From: Sphaerisporangium perillae
Lineage (GTDB): Bacteria > Actinomycetota > Actinomycetes > Streptosporangiales > Streptosporangiaceae
DNA length: 64,000 nucleotides
Assembly: GCF_023276435.1 (NCBI RefSeq)
Contig: NZ_JALLPO010000026.1
Location: forward strand, 1 to 64,000
Direction: 5' to 3'
The first letter of the stretch is position 1; every line of letters begins with the position of its first letter. The translations under genes and the position numbers were made by a program. Below the pieces are notes generated by a model that ran no database searches, was not told where the DNA came from, and saw only the letters and a program-made list of their open reading frames with translations. This document shows, piece after piece, positions 47,206 to 55,684 of this stretch.

Positions 47206-48150
47206 ATGCGCCGACTGGCCCTTCTCGCCGCTCTGCCGTTGCTGTTCGCCGCCGCCTGCGGTAGCAACGGCGACGTCACCGCGAAACCCGCGTCGCCCGC
47301 GACCGGCGTCAAGGTGGCCGGGGAGTTCGGCAAGAAACCGCAAGTGAGCTTCCCCGCGGGCAAGCCGCCCGCGACTTCCTCGTCGCAGACGATCTCCCAG
47401 GGCCAGGGGGCGGCGGTCAAGGACGGCGACTCGGTGGTCGCGAACCTCACCGCCTACAGCTGGGACGGCAAGACCAACGCGGCGTCGGGCTCCACCTACG
47501 ATGACGGCGCGCCCCAGCTGATCAAGGTCGACGCCAAGCTTCCCGGAGTGGTGTACAAGGCCTTCCAGGACAGCAAGCCCGGCGGGCGCTTCCTCGCCGT
47601 CGTCGCCAAGGACAGCCTGACCCCCGAGCAGGTCGAGCAGGCCAAGTCGCAGGGCGCGGACACCTCCATCGCGAGCGTCTACGTCGTCGACGTGATGGGC
47701 GTGCCCACCGCCAAGGCCGCCCACGGCACCGCCACCGACCCCGGGCTCGAGGGCGTCAAGCTCGAGAACCCCGGCGGCGACCAGGCGCCCAAGCTGACCA
47801 CCAAGACCGACGTGAAAGCGCCGAAGGGCCTCGTCGCCAAGACCGTGATCAAGGGCAGCGGCCCGGCGGTCAAGTCGGGCCAGACCGTCCTGGTGCACTA
47901 CACCGGCAAGATCTGGGGCAGCGACACCGAGTTCGACAGCAGCTGGGGCCGCGGCGAGCCGGTGATGTTCCCGATCGGCGTCGGCAAGGTCATCAAGGGC
48001 TGGGACCAGAGCCTGGTCGGCGTCCCGGTCGGCAGCCGGGTGCTGGTGTCGATCCCGCCGGACCTCGGCTACGGCAAGGCCGGCTCCGGCGACAAGATCA
48101 AGGGCACCGACACCCTGGTCTTCGTGGTCGACGTCCTCGGCACCTACTGA
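47206..48150 (+). CDS. FKBP-type peptidyl-prolyl isomerase lipoprotein, two FKBP domains
   Basis: The 314-residue product has a signal peptide with lipobox AAAC. A first FKBP-like domain (about 65-170) lacks most of the aromatic active-site residues. A second, intact domain (about 205-312) starts at VKSGQTVLVHYTGKIWG and includes VIKGWDQSLVGVPVGS and GYGKAG. It should act outside the membrane as a foldase. The ATG at 47206 has GAAGGA five bases upstream, which decides it over the in-frame start at 47182. FKBP lipoproteins follow pafA in many actinobacteria, and here too. Confidence 0.93.
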   Translation: MRRLALLAALPLLFAAACGSNGDVTAKPASPATGVKVAGEFGKKPQVSFPAGKPPATSSSQTISQGQGAAVKDGDSVVANLTAYSWDGKTNAASGSTYDDGAPQLIKVDAKLPGVVYKAFQDSKPGGRFLAVVAKDSLTPEQVEQAKSQGADTSIASVYVVDVMGVPTAKAAHGTATDPGLEGVKLENPGGDQAPKLTTKTDVKAPKGLVAKTVIKGSGPAVKSGQTVLVHYTGKIWGSDTEFDSSWGRGEPVMFPIGVGKVIKGWDQSLVGVPVGSRVLVSIPPDLGYGKAGSGDKIKGTDTLVFVVDVLGTY

Positions 48151-48151
48151 G

Positions 48152-48187
48152 CCCGCCTTCCAGCGGGATGGCCGGCTCCGCGCCGGC
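48152..48187 (+). terminator. Paired hairpins after the FKBP gene
   Basis: Two small stems lie right after the stop: CCCGC/GCGGG (48152-48156 with 48163-48167) and GCCGGC/GCCGGC (48171-48176 with 48182-48187). They resemble actinobacterial T-less terminators. The shared 17-bp motif follows at 48194. Confidence 0.45.
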
Positions 48188-48193
48188 AACGCA

Positions 48194-48210
48194 GATCTAC
48201 TTTGTAAAGG
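48194..48210. promoter_or_regulatory. 17-bp motif upstream of the Fe-S-type regulator
   Basis: GATCTACTTTGTAAAGG differs in one base from 31576-31592. It lies 58 bases before the GTG of the regulator gene and contains the half-palindrome TCTAC/GTAAA, so it could be its own operator. Confidence 0.4.
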
Positions 48211-48267
48211 CCGTCGGCCGGTGACGCTCATCCCGCCCGCCGGCGGCGCCGCCCTAGACTCGCCGCT

Positions 48268-48903
48268 GTGAGCGGTGACGATCTGGACGTCCTCGGTGCG
48301 CTGCACGATCCGGTCCGGCGGGCGCTGTACGACTTCGTGGCCGCGCAGGGCCGTGAGGTGGGGCGGGACGAGGCCGCGCGGGCCGCGGGCGTGAGCCGCA
48401 CCCTGGCGGCCTTCCACCTGGACAAGCTCGTGGAGAGCGGCCTGCTGGAGACCGGCTTTCGCCGGTTGAGCGGGCGCGCCGGGCCCGGGAGCGGGCGACC
48501 GGCCAAGGTGTACCGGCGCTCTCCGGTGGAGCGCCAGGTCAGCGTCCCTCCGCGTGACTACCGCACCCTTGCCCTGGTGCTCGCCGAGGCCGTGGACGCG
48601 CTCGGCGCCGAGGAGGCGGCCGAGAACGCCGCCCGCCGGCTGGGGGAGCGCGCCAAGGCCGCCGATCTGCGCGAGACGCTGGGGGAGCGCGGTTACGAGC
48701 CGTACGACGAGGACGGCGTGGTCCGCCTGCGCAACTGCCCCTTCCATGTGCTGGCGGAGGAGCGCCCCGTCCTGGTCTGCTCGCTCAACCTCGCCCTCTG
48801 CCAGGGCCTGCTGTCGGCTCTCGGCGACCCCCGGGTCTCGGCGCGGCTCGACCCGCGTCCAGGGGAGTGCTGTGTCGCCTTTTCTAAAACAAATGAAGAT
48901 TGA
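48268..48903 (+). CDS. ArsR/SufR-like winged-helix regulator with Cys cluster
   Basis: The 211-residue product has an N-terminal winged helix (about 6-70; ALHDPVRRALYDFVAAQGR, RTLAAFHLDKLVESGLLE). Its C-terminal half contains five cysteines, NCPFHVLAEERPVLVC, then LALC, and GECC. The CPFH...C pattern matches SufR-type Fe-S regulators, so a cluster sensing iron or redox state is likely. The GTG at 48268 starts the domain. It is followed 33 bases later by a DUF3291 gene. It is not adjacent to suf genes here, so its regulon is uncertain. Confidence 0.82.
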   Translation: MSGDDLDVLGALHDPVRRALYDFVAAQGREVGRDEAARAAGVSRTLAAFHLDKLVESGLLETGFRRLSGRAGPGSGRPAKVYRRSPVERQVSVPPRDYRTLALVLAEAVDALGAEEAAENAARRLGERAKAADLRETLGERGYEPYDEDGVVRLRNCPFHVLAEERPVLVCSLNLALCQGLLSALGDPRVSARLDPRPGECCVAFSKTNED

Positions 48904-48936
48904 CATAGAAGCGGGCGGCGTGATCTCCTGAGGGCC

Positions 48937-49410
48937 ATGCACCTGGCTCAGCTCAACGTCGCCCACATGCGCGCCCCCGTGGACTCCCCCGAGCTCGCCG
49001 ACTTCGTCGCGGCCCTGGAACCCGTCAACGCCCTCGCGGACGCGGCCCCGGGGTTCGTCTGGCGGCTCAAAGGCGGCGACGCCCCCACCGACACCATCCA
49101 GCACGACTACGGCGACATGCTGCTGGTCAACTTCTCGGCGTGGGCGTCACGCGACGCGCTGTGGAACTACGTCTACCGCAGCGGCCACCTCGAGGTGCTG
49201 CGCCGCCGCCGCGAGTGGTTCCACCGCATGGCCGAGCCGTACAGCGTGATGTGGTGGATCCCCGAGGGGCACACGCCCTCCCTGGCGGAGGCCATGAGGC
49301 GGCTTGCGACCCTGAAGGCGGACGGCCCCGGCCCCGAGGCGTTCACCTTCACCGACTTCCACCCGGCGCCGGGAGAACACGCCGAAGCCGTGGACTCCAC
49401 ACGACGCTGA
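48937..49410 (+). CDS. DUF3291 protein
   Basis: The 157-residue product matches DUF3291 (start HLAQLNVAHMRAPVDSPE, then APGFVWRL, SAWASRDALWNYVYRSGHLEVLRRRREWFHRM when read in pieces, and VMWWIPEGHTPSLAEA). It resembles dimeric alpha/beta-barrel monooxygenase-like proteins. It lies 33 bases after the regulator gene and is probably controlled by it. Function is unproven; relatives are often found under redox or stress control. The ATG at 48937 follows a modest ribosome site (TGAGGG). Confidence 0.88.
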   Translation: MHLAQLNVAHMRAPVDSPELADFVAALEPVNALADAAPGFVWRLKGGDAPTDTIQHDYGDMLLVNFSAWASRDALWNYVYRSGHLEVLRRRREWFHRMAEPYSVMWWIPEGHTPSLAEAMRRLATLKADGPGPEAFTFTDFHPAPGEHAEAVDSTRR

Positions 49411-49446
49411 GCCCCGCCCCGCGCGGGGCGGGACCGCCGATGAGGC

Positions 49447-49851
49447 TCAGCCGACGCAGGCGAGGGCGTCGATCTCGACCAGCATCGACTCGTGCGGCAG
49501 GGTGACGAAGACGGTGGTGCGGCACGGCAGCACGCCGCTCGGGCAGTTCTCCTTGACGAACTCGCCGTACGCCTCGTTCATCGGGCCGAAGCCGGCGCGC
49601 TCGGTGAGGTAGACGCGGAACATCAGCACGTCCTCGACGCTCGCGCCGCCCGCGGTCAGGACGGCCTTGACGTTCTCCAGCGCCCTTCGGGTCTGCGCCT
49701 TGACGTCGCCCGGGTGCACGTACTCCCCGGTGGCCGGATCCTGCGGGCCCTGCCCGGACACCTGCAGCAGGGGGCCCTTGCGCACTCCCTGGGAGAACAC
49801 CCACGCGGGAGCGGGCGCGCCGTCGGTGAGCACCGCCGTCTTGGTCGCCAT
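49447..49851 (-). CDS. RidA-family enamine/imine deaminase
   Basis: The 134-residue product is a YjgF/YER057c/UK114-type protein: GPLLQVSGQGPQDPATGEYV, then VKAQTRRALENVKAVL, and the end block CRTTVFVTLPHESMLVEIDALA with the Arg that binds the carboxylate. It speeds hydrolysis of reactive enamines or imines that PLP dehydratases release. The ATG at 49851 has AGAGGA seven bases upstream. It lies 12 bases after the IclR gene and is divergent from the D-amino-acid operon, whose dehydratase-like enzyme would make just such intermediates. Confidence 0.92.
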   Translation of the reverse strand: MATKTAVLTDGAPAPAWVFSQGVRKGPLLQVSGQGPQDPATGEYVHPGDVKAQTRRALENVKAVLTAGGASVEDVLMFRVYLTERAGFGPMNEAYGEFVKENCPSGVLPCRTTVFVTLPHESMLVEIDALACVG

Positions 49852-49863
49852 ATGTGATTCCTC

Positions 49864-50637
49864 TCAGATGTGATCCTGGCCGCCGCCGGCCGGAGAAGGG
49901 TCCCAGCCGCTGTCGACGGAGATGGCCCGGGCGGTCGCGAGCAGCTGGGGGACCAGCTCGAGCACTCCTTCGTAGCCCAGCACCATGTCGGGCACCGAGA
50001 TCGACACCGCGGCCACCACCTCGCCGGCGGCGTCCCTGACGGCCGCGCCGACGCAGTTGATGAAGGTCTCGTGCTCGGCGTGGTCCACCGCGTACCCCTG
50101 GGCGGTCACCCGGTCCAGCTCGGCGAGCAGGGCCTCGGGCCCGGTGATGCTGTTCGGCGTGAAGGGGTGGTAGTCGATCCGCTCCACCACCCGCTCCCGC
50201 TCGGCTCGCGGCATGCCCGCGAGCAGGGTCTTGCCGATGGCGGTGCAGTGCAGGGGCATGCGCAGCCCGATCCGCGAGTACATGCGTACCGGGTGCCGGC
50301 CGTCGTACTTGTCGATGTAGATGGCCTCGCCGTCCTCGCAGGCGCCGAGGTGGACGGCCTGCCCGGTCGCCTGGTTGAGCCGCGCGAGATGCGGCGCCGC
50401 GACGCCGCGGACCTCCCGCTGCTCGAGGGCGCGGCTGGACAGCGCGAACAGCCGGGAGCCCAGCCGGTAGCGGTAGGCGCCGTCGCGGTACACGAACCGG
50501 TCCTGCTCCAGGGTCCGCAGCAGCCGCAGCACGGTCGTCTTGTGCACGCCGAGCAGTGACGCCAGCTCGTCCAGCGAGCGGGCGCCCTCGGCGAGGTCGG
50601 CCAGGATCCGCAAAGCGCGGGCCAGGCTCTGGCTCAT
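49864..50637 (-). CDS. IclR-family transcriptional regulator
   Basis: The 257-residue product has an N-terminal winged helix (about 3-60; ALRILADLAEGARSLDELAS, HKTTVLRLLRTLEQD) and an IclR effector domain (about 75-245; AVHLGACEDGEAIYIDKYDG). The ATG at 50637 has GGAGGTG five bases upstream, which overrides the longer open frame. It is divergent from the D-amino-acid deaminase gene and upstream of ridA. The inverted repeats at 50745-50769 are its likely operator. Confidence 0.93.
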   Translation of the reverse strand: MSQSLARALRILADLAEGARSLDELASLLGVHKTTVLRLLRTLEQDRFVYRDGAYRYRLGSRLFALSSRALEQREVRGVAAPHLARLNQATGQAVHLGACEDGEAIYIDKYDGRHPVRMYSRIGLRMPLHCTAIGKTLLAGMPRAERERVVERIDYHPFTPNSITGPEALLAELDRVTAQGYAVDHAEHETFINCVGAAVRDAAGEVVAAVSISVPDMVLGYEGVLELVPQLLATARAISVDSGWDPSPAGGGQDHI

Positions 50638-50744
50638 TGCGCACCTCCGCCGTCCACCCCGGCCGCGGCCGTCCCATGCCGTCCGTTCCGGGCGCACCGT
50701 TGACCGCCACTGGACGGCGATGCTAGAACACACTGACACACAGC

Positions 50745-50769
50745 GCAACGGACGTTGCAAAATACGCAA
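50745..50769. promoter_or_regulatory. Overlapping inverted repeats, likely IclR operator
   Basis: GCAACG-GA-CGTTGC (50745-50758) is a perfect 6-bp inverted repeat. It overlaps TTGCAAAATACGCAA (50755-50769), whose outer TTGC/GCAA are symmetrical. Both lie in the 148-base divergent region between iclR and the deaminase gene, 16 bases before the deaminase ATG. Such half-sites suit an IclR dimer of dimers. Confidence 0.55.
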
Positions 50770-50785
50770 TGCGATGGGTGGTGCG

Positions 50786-52006
50786 ATGAGCATCGACGCG
50801 GAGAAGATCAAGGCGCTGCGCGATGAGCCTCTCGACTGGCGGTACAAGGCACTGCCCACGGGCGTCACCGGCACCGTGGCCGGCTTCCTGGCGGACGGAC
50901 CGGTCCTCGCCGACTTCGGCACGCCGCTGCTGACCCTCGATGACACCGCCATCGAGCACAACATCACGCTGATGGCGCGTTGGGCCGCCGAGGCGGGCGT
51001 CACCCTGATGCCGCACGGCAAGACGACGATGGCGCCGGAGCTGTGGCGGCGGCAGCTCGAGGCGGGCGCCTGGGGGATCACCCTGGCCAACCTCCCGCAA
51101 CTGCGGGTCGCCCGGGCGTTCGGCGTGTCCCGGGTCATGCTCGCCGCCGCGCTGCTGGACCCGGCCGGGCTCGCCTGGATCAGGCGGGAGCTCGAGGAGG
51201 ATCCCGGCTTCCACTTCCTGTGCTGGGTGGACTCCGTCCGCTCCGTCGAGATCATGGACGCCGCCCTGCGCGGAACGCGGCGACCGGTGGACGTGTGCCT
51301 GGAACTGGGCGCCCCCGGCGGGCGCACGGGCGTCCGCGGCGCCGCCGAGGCGGTCGCGGTCGCCGACGCGGTACGGGCCGCGCCGTCGCTGCGCCTGGCG
51401 GGGCTCGCCGGATACGAGGGGTCCTACGGCCACGACGCGTCCCCCGCCAGCCTGGCGGCGGTGCGCCGCTACCTCGAGGGGCTGGCCGGCCTGTTCGGGC
51501 GGCTCGCCTTCGAGACCGGCGAGCCCATCCTCACCGCGGGCGGCAGCGCGTACTTCGACCAGGTGGTGGACGTGCTCGGCGGGCTTCCCGCCCGGCTGGT
51601 GCTGCGGTCGGGCGCCTACGTCATCCACGACGACGGCTTCTACCGCGAGATCTCGCCGTTTCGGACCGGCGTCCCGTTCCGGCCGGCGATGCACGGGTGG
51701 GCCCGCGTCATCTCCCGGCCCGAGCCGGGCCTCGCCCTGCTCGACGCGGGCAAGCGCGACCTGCCCTTCGACGAGGGGCTGCCCGAGCCGCAGTACGCGC
51801 GCGGCAAGGGCGAGCTCGAGGGCGCCCGGGTCACCGCGGTCATGGACCAGCACACCTACCTCGCCGTCGACCCCGCCTGCGACCTGGCCTGCGGCGACGT
51901 CGTGCGGATGGGCCTCTCCCACCCCTGTACCGCCATGGACAAATGGGACCTGGTACCCCTCGTCGACGGTGACGCCGTCGTCGGCCTGCTGAGGACGTTC
52001 TTTTAG
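50786..52006 (+). CDS. D-amino-acid deaminase, DSD1/D-threonine-aldolase-like PLP enzyme
   Basis: The 406-residue product has an alanine-racemase-type barrel with the PLP Lys79 in LMPHGKTTMAP and a C-terminal domain with the metal pair His/Cys in SHPCTAMDKWD, as in eukaryotic-type D-serine dehydratase. It should release ammonia from D-serine or a related D-amino acid. I chose ATG 50786 (start SIDAEKIKALR), with GGGTGG upstream; ATG 50774 is possible. The stop codon is immediately followed by the ATG of the D-aminoacylase gene. Confidence 0.87.
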   Translation: MSIDAEKIKALRDEPLDWRYKALPTGVTGTVAGFLADGPVLADFGTPLLTLDDTAIEHNITLMARWAAEAGVTLMPHGKTTMAPELWRRQLEAGAWGITLANLPQLRVARAFGVSRVMLAAALLDPAGLAWIRRELEEDPGFHFLCWVDSVRSVEIMDAALRGTRRPVDVCLELGAPGGRTGVRGAAEAVAVADAVRAAPSLRLAGLAGYEGSYGHDASPASLAAVRRYLEGLAGLFGRLAFETGEPILTAGGSAYFDQVVDVLGGLPARLVLRSGAYVIHDDGFYREISPFRTGVPFRPAMHGWARVISRPEPGLALLDAGKRDLPFDEGLPEPQYARGKGELEGARVTAVMDQHTYLAVDPACDLACGDVVRMGLSHPCTAMDKWDLVPLVDGDAVVGLLRTFF

Positions 52007-53581
52007 ATGATCTTCAAGAACGTCACCGTCGCCGACGGCACCGGCGGCGCGCCGTACGTCGCGAACGTCGGCGTCAGGTTCGGCCGGATCGCCGAGATCG
52101 GCCCCGACGCCACCGGAGGCCCGGCCATCGACGGCACCGGGCTGGTCCTCGCTCCCGGCTTCATCGACATGCACGCCCACTCCGACCTGCGGCTGCTGGC
52201 CGAACCCGACCACCTGGCCAAGGTGAGCCAGGGCGTGACCTGCGAGGTGCTCGGCCAGGACGGGCTGTCCTACGCGCCCGTCGACGACACCACCCTCGGG
52301 CAGCTCCGCCGGCAGATCGCCGGATGGAACGGCGACCCGGGGGGCTTCGACTGGAACTGGCGGTCGGTGGGGGAGTACCTCGACCGCCTCGACCAGGGCA
52401 TCGCGGTCAACGCCTGCTACCTGGTCCCCCAGGGGTCGGTCCGGATGCTCGTCATGGGCTGGGACGACCGCCCGGCCACCGACGGTGAGATCGCCGAGCA
52501 GAGGCGCCTGGTCGCGGCGGCCATGGCGGAAGGCGCGGTCGGCATGTCCTCCGGCCTCACCTACACCCCCGGCATGTACGCCGGCACCGGAGAGCTGGTC
52601 CAGCTGTGCGAGGTCGTCGGCGCGCTCGGCGGGTTCTACGCTCCGCACCACAGGTCCTACGGCGCGGGAGCCCTCGAGGCCTACGCCGAGATGGTCGAGG
52701 TCTCCCGCAGGTCCGGCTGTCCCCTGCACCTCGCCCACGCGACCATGAACTTCGCCGTCAACAAAGGGCGGGCCGGGGAGCTGCTCGACCTGCTGGACGC
52801 CGCGATCGCCGGCGGCTGCGACATCACCCTGGACACCTACCCTTACCTGCCGGGCTCGACGACGCTGGCCGCGCTGCTGCCGGGCTGGGCCTCCGAAGGC
52901 GGGCCGAACCGGGCGCTGGAGCGGCTGCGCGACCCCGGGACCGCCGAACGCATCCGGCACGTCATGGAGGTCGAAGGCTCCGACGGCTGCCACGGGGTGC
53001 CGGTGGAGTGGGACACCATCCAGATCTCCGGCGCCCGGACGGCCGGGCTCGCGGAACGCGTGGGCACCAAGGTCGCGGGGTTCGAGGACTTCCGGCGGCT
53101 GCTCATCGAGGACGACCTCGGGATCACCATCCTGCAGCACGTCGGGGACGAGGGGAACGTCCGGGCGATCATGCGGCACCCGGCGCACACGGGCGGCAGC
53201 GACGGGCTGCTGGTGGGCGCGCGGCCGCACCCCCGGGCATGGGGGACCTTCCCGCGCTACCTTGCCCGGTACGTGCGCGAGCTCGGCGTCCTGACCCTGC
53301 AGGAGTGCGTCGCGCACCTCACCGGCCGCCCCGCGAGGCGGCTGAAGCTTACCGGCCGCGGGCTCATCCGGCCCGGATACCACGCCGACCTGGTGCTCTT
53401 CGACCCCGAGACCGTGGCAGACACCGCCACCTTCGACGACCCCCGCCGTCAGGCGGAGGGGATCTCCCACGTGCTCGTGGCCGGGGTCCCGGTCATCGAG
53501 CACGGCCGGCACACCGGCGCCCTGCCCGGCAGGGCGCTGCGACGTACCCCCCAGGGGACCACCGCGAAAGGCGCAACGTGA
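52007..53581 (+). CDS. N-acyl-D-amino-acid deacylase (D-aminoacylase)
   Basis: The 524-residue amidohydrolase has the metal motif IDMHAHSD at about 48-55, the Cys ligand region GVTCEVLGQDGLS, later zinc His sites in HHRSYGAGA and HLAHATMN, and the late catalytic Asp region HTGGSDGLLVG. The family removes acyl groups from N-acyl-D-amino acids, giving free D-amino acids for the preceding deaminase. The ATG directly abuts the previous stop, and its own stop overlaps the GntP start (GTGA). It is cytosolic. Confidence 0.92.
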   Translation: MIFKNVTVADGTGGAPYVANVGVRFGRIAEIGPDATGGPAIDGTGLVLAPGFIDMHAHSDLRLLAEPDHLAKVSQGVTCEVLGQDGLSYAPVDDTTLGQLRRQIAGWNGDPGGFDWNWRSVGEYLDRLDQGIAVNACYLVPQGSVRMLVMGWDDRPATDGEIAEQRRLVAAAMAEGAVGMSSGLTYTPGMYAGTGELVQLCEVVGALGGFYAPHHRSYGAGALEAYAEMVEVSRRSGCPLHLAHATMNFAVNKGRAGELLDLLDAAIAGGCDITLDTYPYLPGSTTLAALLPGWASEGGPNRALERLRDPGTAERIRHVMEVEGSDGCHGVPVEWDTIQISGARTAGLAERVGTKVAGFEDFRRLLIEDDLGITILQHVGDEGNVRAIMRHPAHTGGSDGLLVGARPHPRAWGTFPRYLARYVRELGVLTLQECVAHLTGRPARRLKLTGRGLIRPGYHADLVLFDPETVADTATFDDPRRQAEGISHVLVAGVPVIEHGRHTGALPGRALRRTPQGTTAKGAT

Positions 53582-54963
53582 TCGACTGGCTCCAGCACCA
53601 GACCGGAGGACTGCTGGTCCTTTGCGGGCTGGCCATAGCCGTACTCCTCCTGCTCATCATCAAGGTCAAACTCGAACCCTTCATCGCGCTGCTCATCTCC
53701 GGCCTGCTTCTGGCCCTCGGCGCGGGACTGAGCGTCGAGCAGATCGTCGGCACCGCGCTGAGCTCCAAGACCTCGCTCCTGGAGACCGGATTCGCCGGCA
53801 TCCTCGGCCACATCACGCCGATCATCGGGCTCGGCACGGTCCTCGGCGCGATCCTCGAGGCCTCCGGCGGCGCCGACGTCCTCACCCACCGGCTGCTCGC
53901 CCGGTTCGGCGAGCGCAGGGCACCCCTGGCGATGGGCCTGGCCGGCCTGATCTTCGGCATTCCGGTCTTCTTCGACATCGGCATCTTCGTGCTCGCCCCG
54001 CTGGTCTACATCGCCGCGCGGCGCGGCCGCCGCTCGATGGTGCTGTACGCGCTGCCGCTGCTGGCCGGCCTGTCGGTCACGCACGCCTTCCTCCCGCCGC
54101 ACCCGGGCCCGGTGGCCGTCGCGGGGCTGCTCGGGATCGACCTCGGCTGGCTCATCGTCATGGGCCTGGCCTGCGGCATCCCCGCCTTCCTGGTCGCGGG
54201 CGTCGCCTGGGGCTCCTGGATCGGCAAGCGCGTCGTCATCGAGGTGCCCGACGAGTTCATCGTGGCCCCCGACGAGCCGGCCGACGAGCGCTCCGCGCCG
54301 TCCCTCGGGCTGGTCAGCCTGATCATCGCCAGCCCCCTGCTGCTGATCCTGCTGGCCACGTTCGGCAGCGTGTGGTGGAAGGGCAGCGCCGTCCTGCCGG
54401 TCGTCACCTTCCTCGGCACCCCCGCCGTGGCGCTCACCATCGCCGTCCTGCTGGCCATGTGGCTGCTCGGCACCCGGCGCGGCATGACCAGGGCCGCGCT
54501 GGCCGACCTGACGAGCAGGTCGCTGCGCCCGGTCGGCATGATCCTGCTGGTCGTCGGGGCTGGCGCCTTCTTCGGCTCGGTGATCGCCGCCACGGGCGTC
54601 GGCAAGGCGCTGGCCACCACCTTGTCCTCGGCCGGCCTGCCGATCATCGTGCTGGCCTACCTCATCAGCTGCGGCATGCGGCTGGCGCAGGGCTCGGCGA
54701 CCGTGGCGATCGTCACCACCGGCGGGATCGTCGCCCCGCTGGTGAAGGACCTGCACTACACCCAGGGCCACCTGGCGCTGATCGCGATCGCCATCGCGGC
54801 GGGCTCGATCATCGCCTCGCACCTCAACGACGGCGGCTTCTGGATCGTCTCCCGGTACTTCAACATGTCCGTCAAGGACACCCTGAAGACCTGGACCATC
54901 CTGGAGACCATCCTCTCCCTCACCGGCTTCGCCATGGCGGGCCTCCTCAGCCTCGTCATCTGA
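53578..54963 (+). CDS. GntP-family permease
   Basis: The 461-residue transporter has about 12 membrane segments and the GntP block GIPVFFDIGIFVLAPL and LPPHPGPVAVAG. The late re-entrant region is LAQGSATVAIVTTGGI. The family takes up gluconate and related acids; copies next to D-amino-acid genes (as in DsdX) import D-serine. GTG at 53578 overlaps the deacylase stop. It probably imports the N-acyl-D-amino acid or D-amino acid used by this operon. Confidence 0.92.
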   Translation: MIDWLQHQTGGLLVLCGLAIAVLLLLIIKVKLEPFIALLISGLLLALGAGLSVEQIVGTALSSKTSLLETGFAGILGHITPIIGLGTVLGAILEASGGADVLTHRLLARFGERRAPLAMGLAGLIFGIPVFFDIGIFVLAPLVYIAARRGRRSMVLYALPLLAGLSVTHAFLPPHPGPVAVAGLLGIDLGWLIVMGLACGIPAFLVAGVAWGSWIGKRVVIEVPDEFIVAPDEPADERSAPSLGLVSLIIASPLLLILLATFGSVWWKGSAVLPVVTFLGTPAVALTIAVLLAMWLLGTRRGMTRAALADLTSRSLRPVGMILLVVGAGAFFGSVIAATGVGKALATTLSSAGLPIIVLAYLISCGMRLAQGSATVAIVTTGGIVAPLVKDLHYTQGHLALIAIAIAAGSIIASHLNDGGFWIVSRYFNMSVKDTLKTWTILETILSLTGFAMAGLLSLVI

Positions 54964-55010
54964 AAGTAGGCTCGCGGGGCAGGGCGTCCCAGAAGCAGAG
55001 GAGAGCGAAC

Positions 55011-55454
55011 GTGGCACTTCCGGACCCGGACAGCTCGGTCGGCCTCTCCTTCGGCCTGGAGATCGGCGGCATCGTCATCAAGCAGATCGACGAGGTCTCC
55101 GGACTCAAGATGGAGCAAGACGTCATCGAGGTGAAGGAGAACACCCCCGATGGCAAGTACGTCATCGAGAAGCTCACTGGACGCCCCAAGCCCGGCGAGG
55201 TGACGCTCGTCCGGGGCCGAACCTCGGACGATGGCTTCGAGAAGTGGGTGAAGGAGTCGCAGTCCGGACGGACGGGCGATGCCCGCAAAAGCGGAGCGAT
55301 CATCGTCTTCGACGACGCGGGCAACCCGATCAAGCGCTACAAACTGCTCAACGCCTGGCCGAAGAGCCTGGAGATCAGCGCCTCGAAGGCCGGTGACACA
55401 AGCGTCCTCACCGAGAAGCTTGTCATCACCTACGAGCAGATGGAGATGGAGTGA
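55011..55454 (+). CDS. Orphan contractile-tail tube protein (gp19/eCIS-like)
   Basis: The 147-residue product matches phage/eCIS tail tube proteins (T4 gp19-like): start PDSSVGLSFGLEIGG, then IDEVSGLKMEQDVIEV, and the end LNAWPKSLEISASKAG, EKLVITYEQMEME. In complete contractile systems this subunit stacks as the inner tube. No sheath, baseplate, spike or ATPase genes lie nearby. GTG at 55011 has GAGGAGAG upstream, and the gene uses the same codon bias as its neighbours, so it is probably expressed. It may serve a system elsewhere in the genome or be a relic. Confidence 0.83.
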   Translation: MALPDPDSSVGLSFGLEIGGIVIKQIDEVSGLKMEQDVIEVKENTPDGKYVIEKLTGRPKPGEVTLVRGRTSDDGFEKWVKESQSGRTGDARKSGAIIVFDDAGNPIKRYKLLNAWPKSLEISASKAGDTSVLTEKLVITYEQMEME

Positions 55455-55531
55455 GCACGCGAAGCCGGTGGCAGGATGCCCATTGCAGGGGCGTCGACCG
55501 ACCGTAGCCGGGGCGCGGGCCCGGCCGCCGG

Positions 55532-55684
55532 CGTCAGAGTCTGGGCTCGACCGTGCGCCTGTGGGACGCTGTGCGCCGCAGCCCCCTGGCGACCTTGACC
55601 GGGCACGTCGGAGCGGTCACCTCGCTCGGCTTCGGCCGGCGTGGGCGACGCCTGGTCGCGCGCGGCCGTTCCCCTCTCAGGTGA
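55532..55684 (+). pseudogene. WD40-repeat remnant
   Basis: In one frame this stretch reads SLGSTVRLWDAVRR, then PLATLTGHVGAVTSLGF, and stops after about 50 residues. That is one blade of a WD40 propeller with the GH and WD dipeptides in place. There is no start codon, ribosome site or further repeat, so I call it the debris of a larger gene. It overlaps the tail of the leftward DUF3866 gene by a few bases. Confidence 0.6.

Noticed and set aside
50723-53512. Minus-strand open frame of 929 codons over the D-amino-acid genes
   Set aside because: Composition is that of an antisense frame, and both plus-strand genes have clear catalytic motifs.
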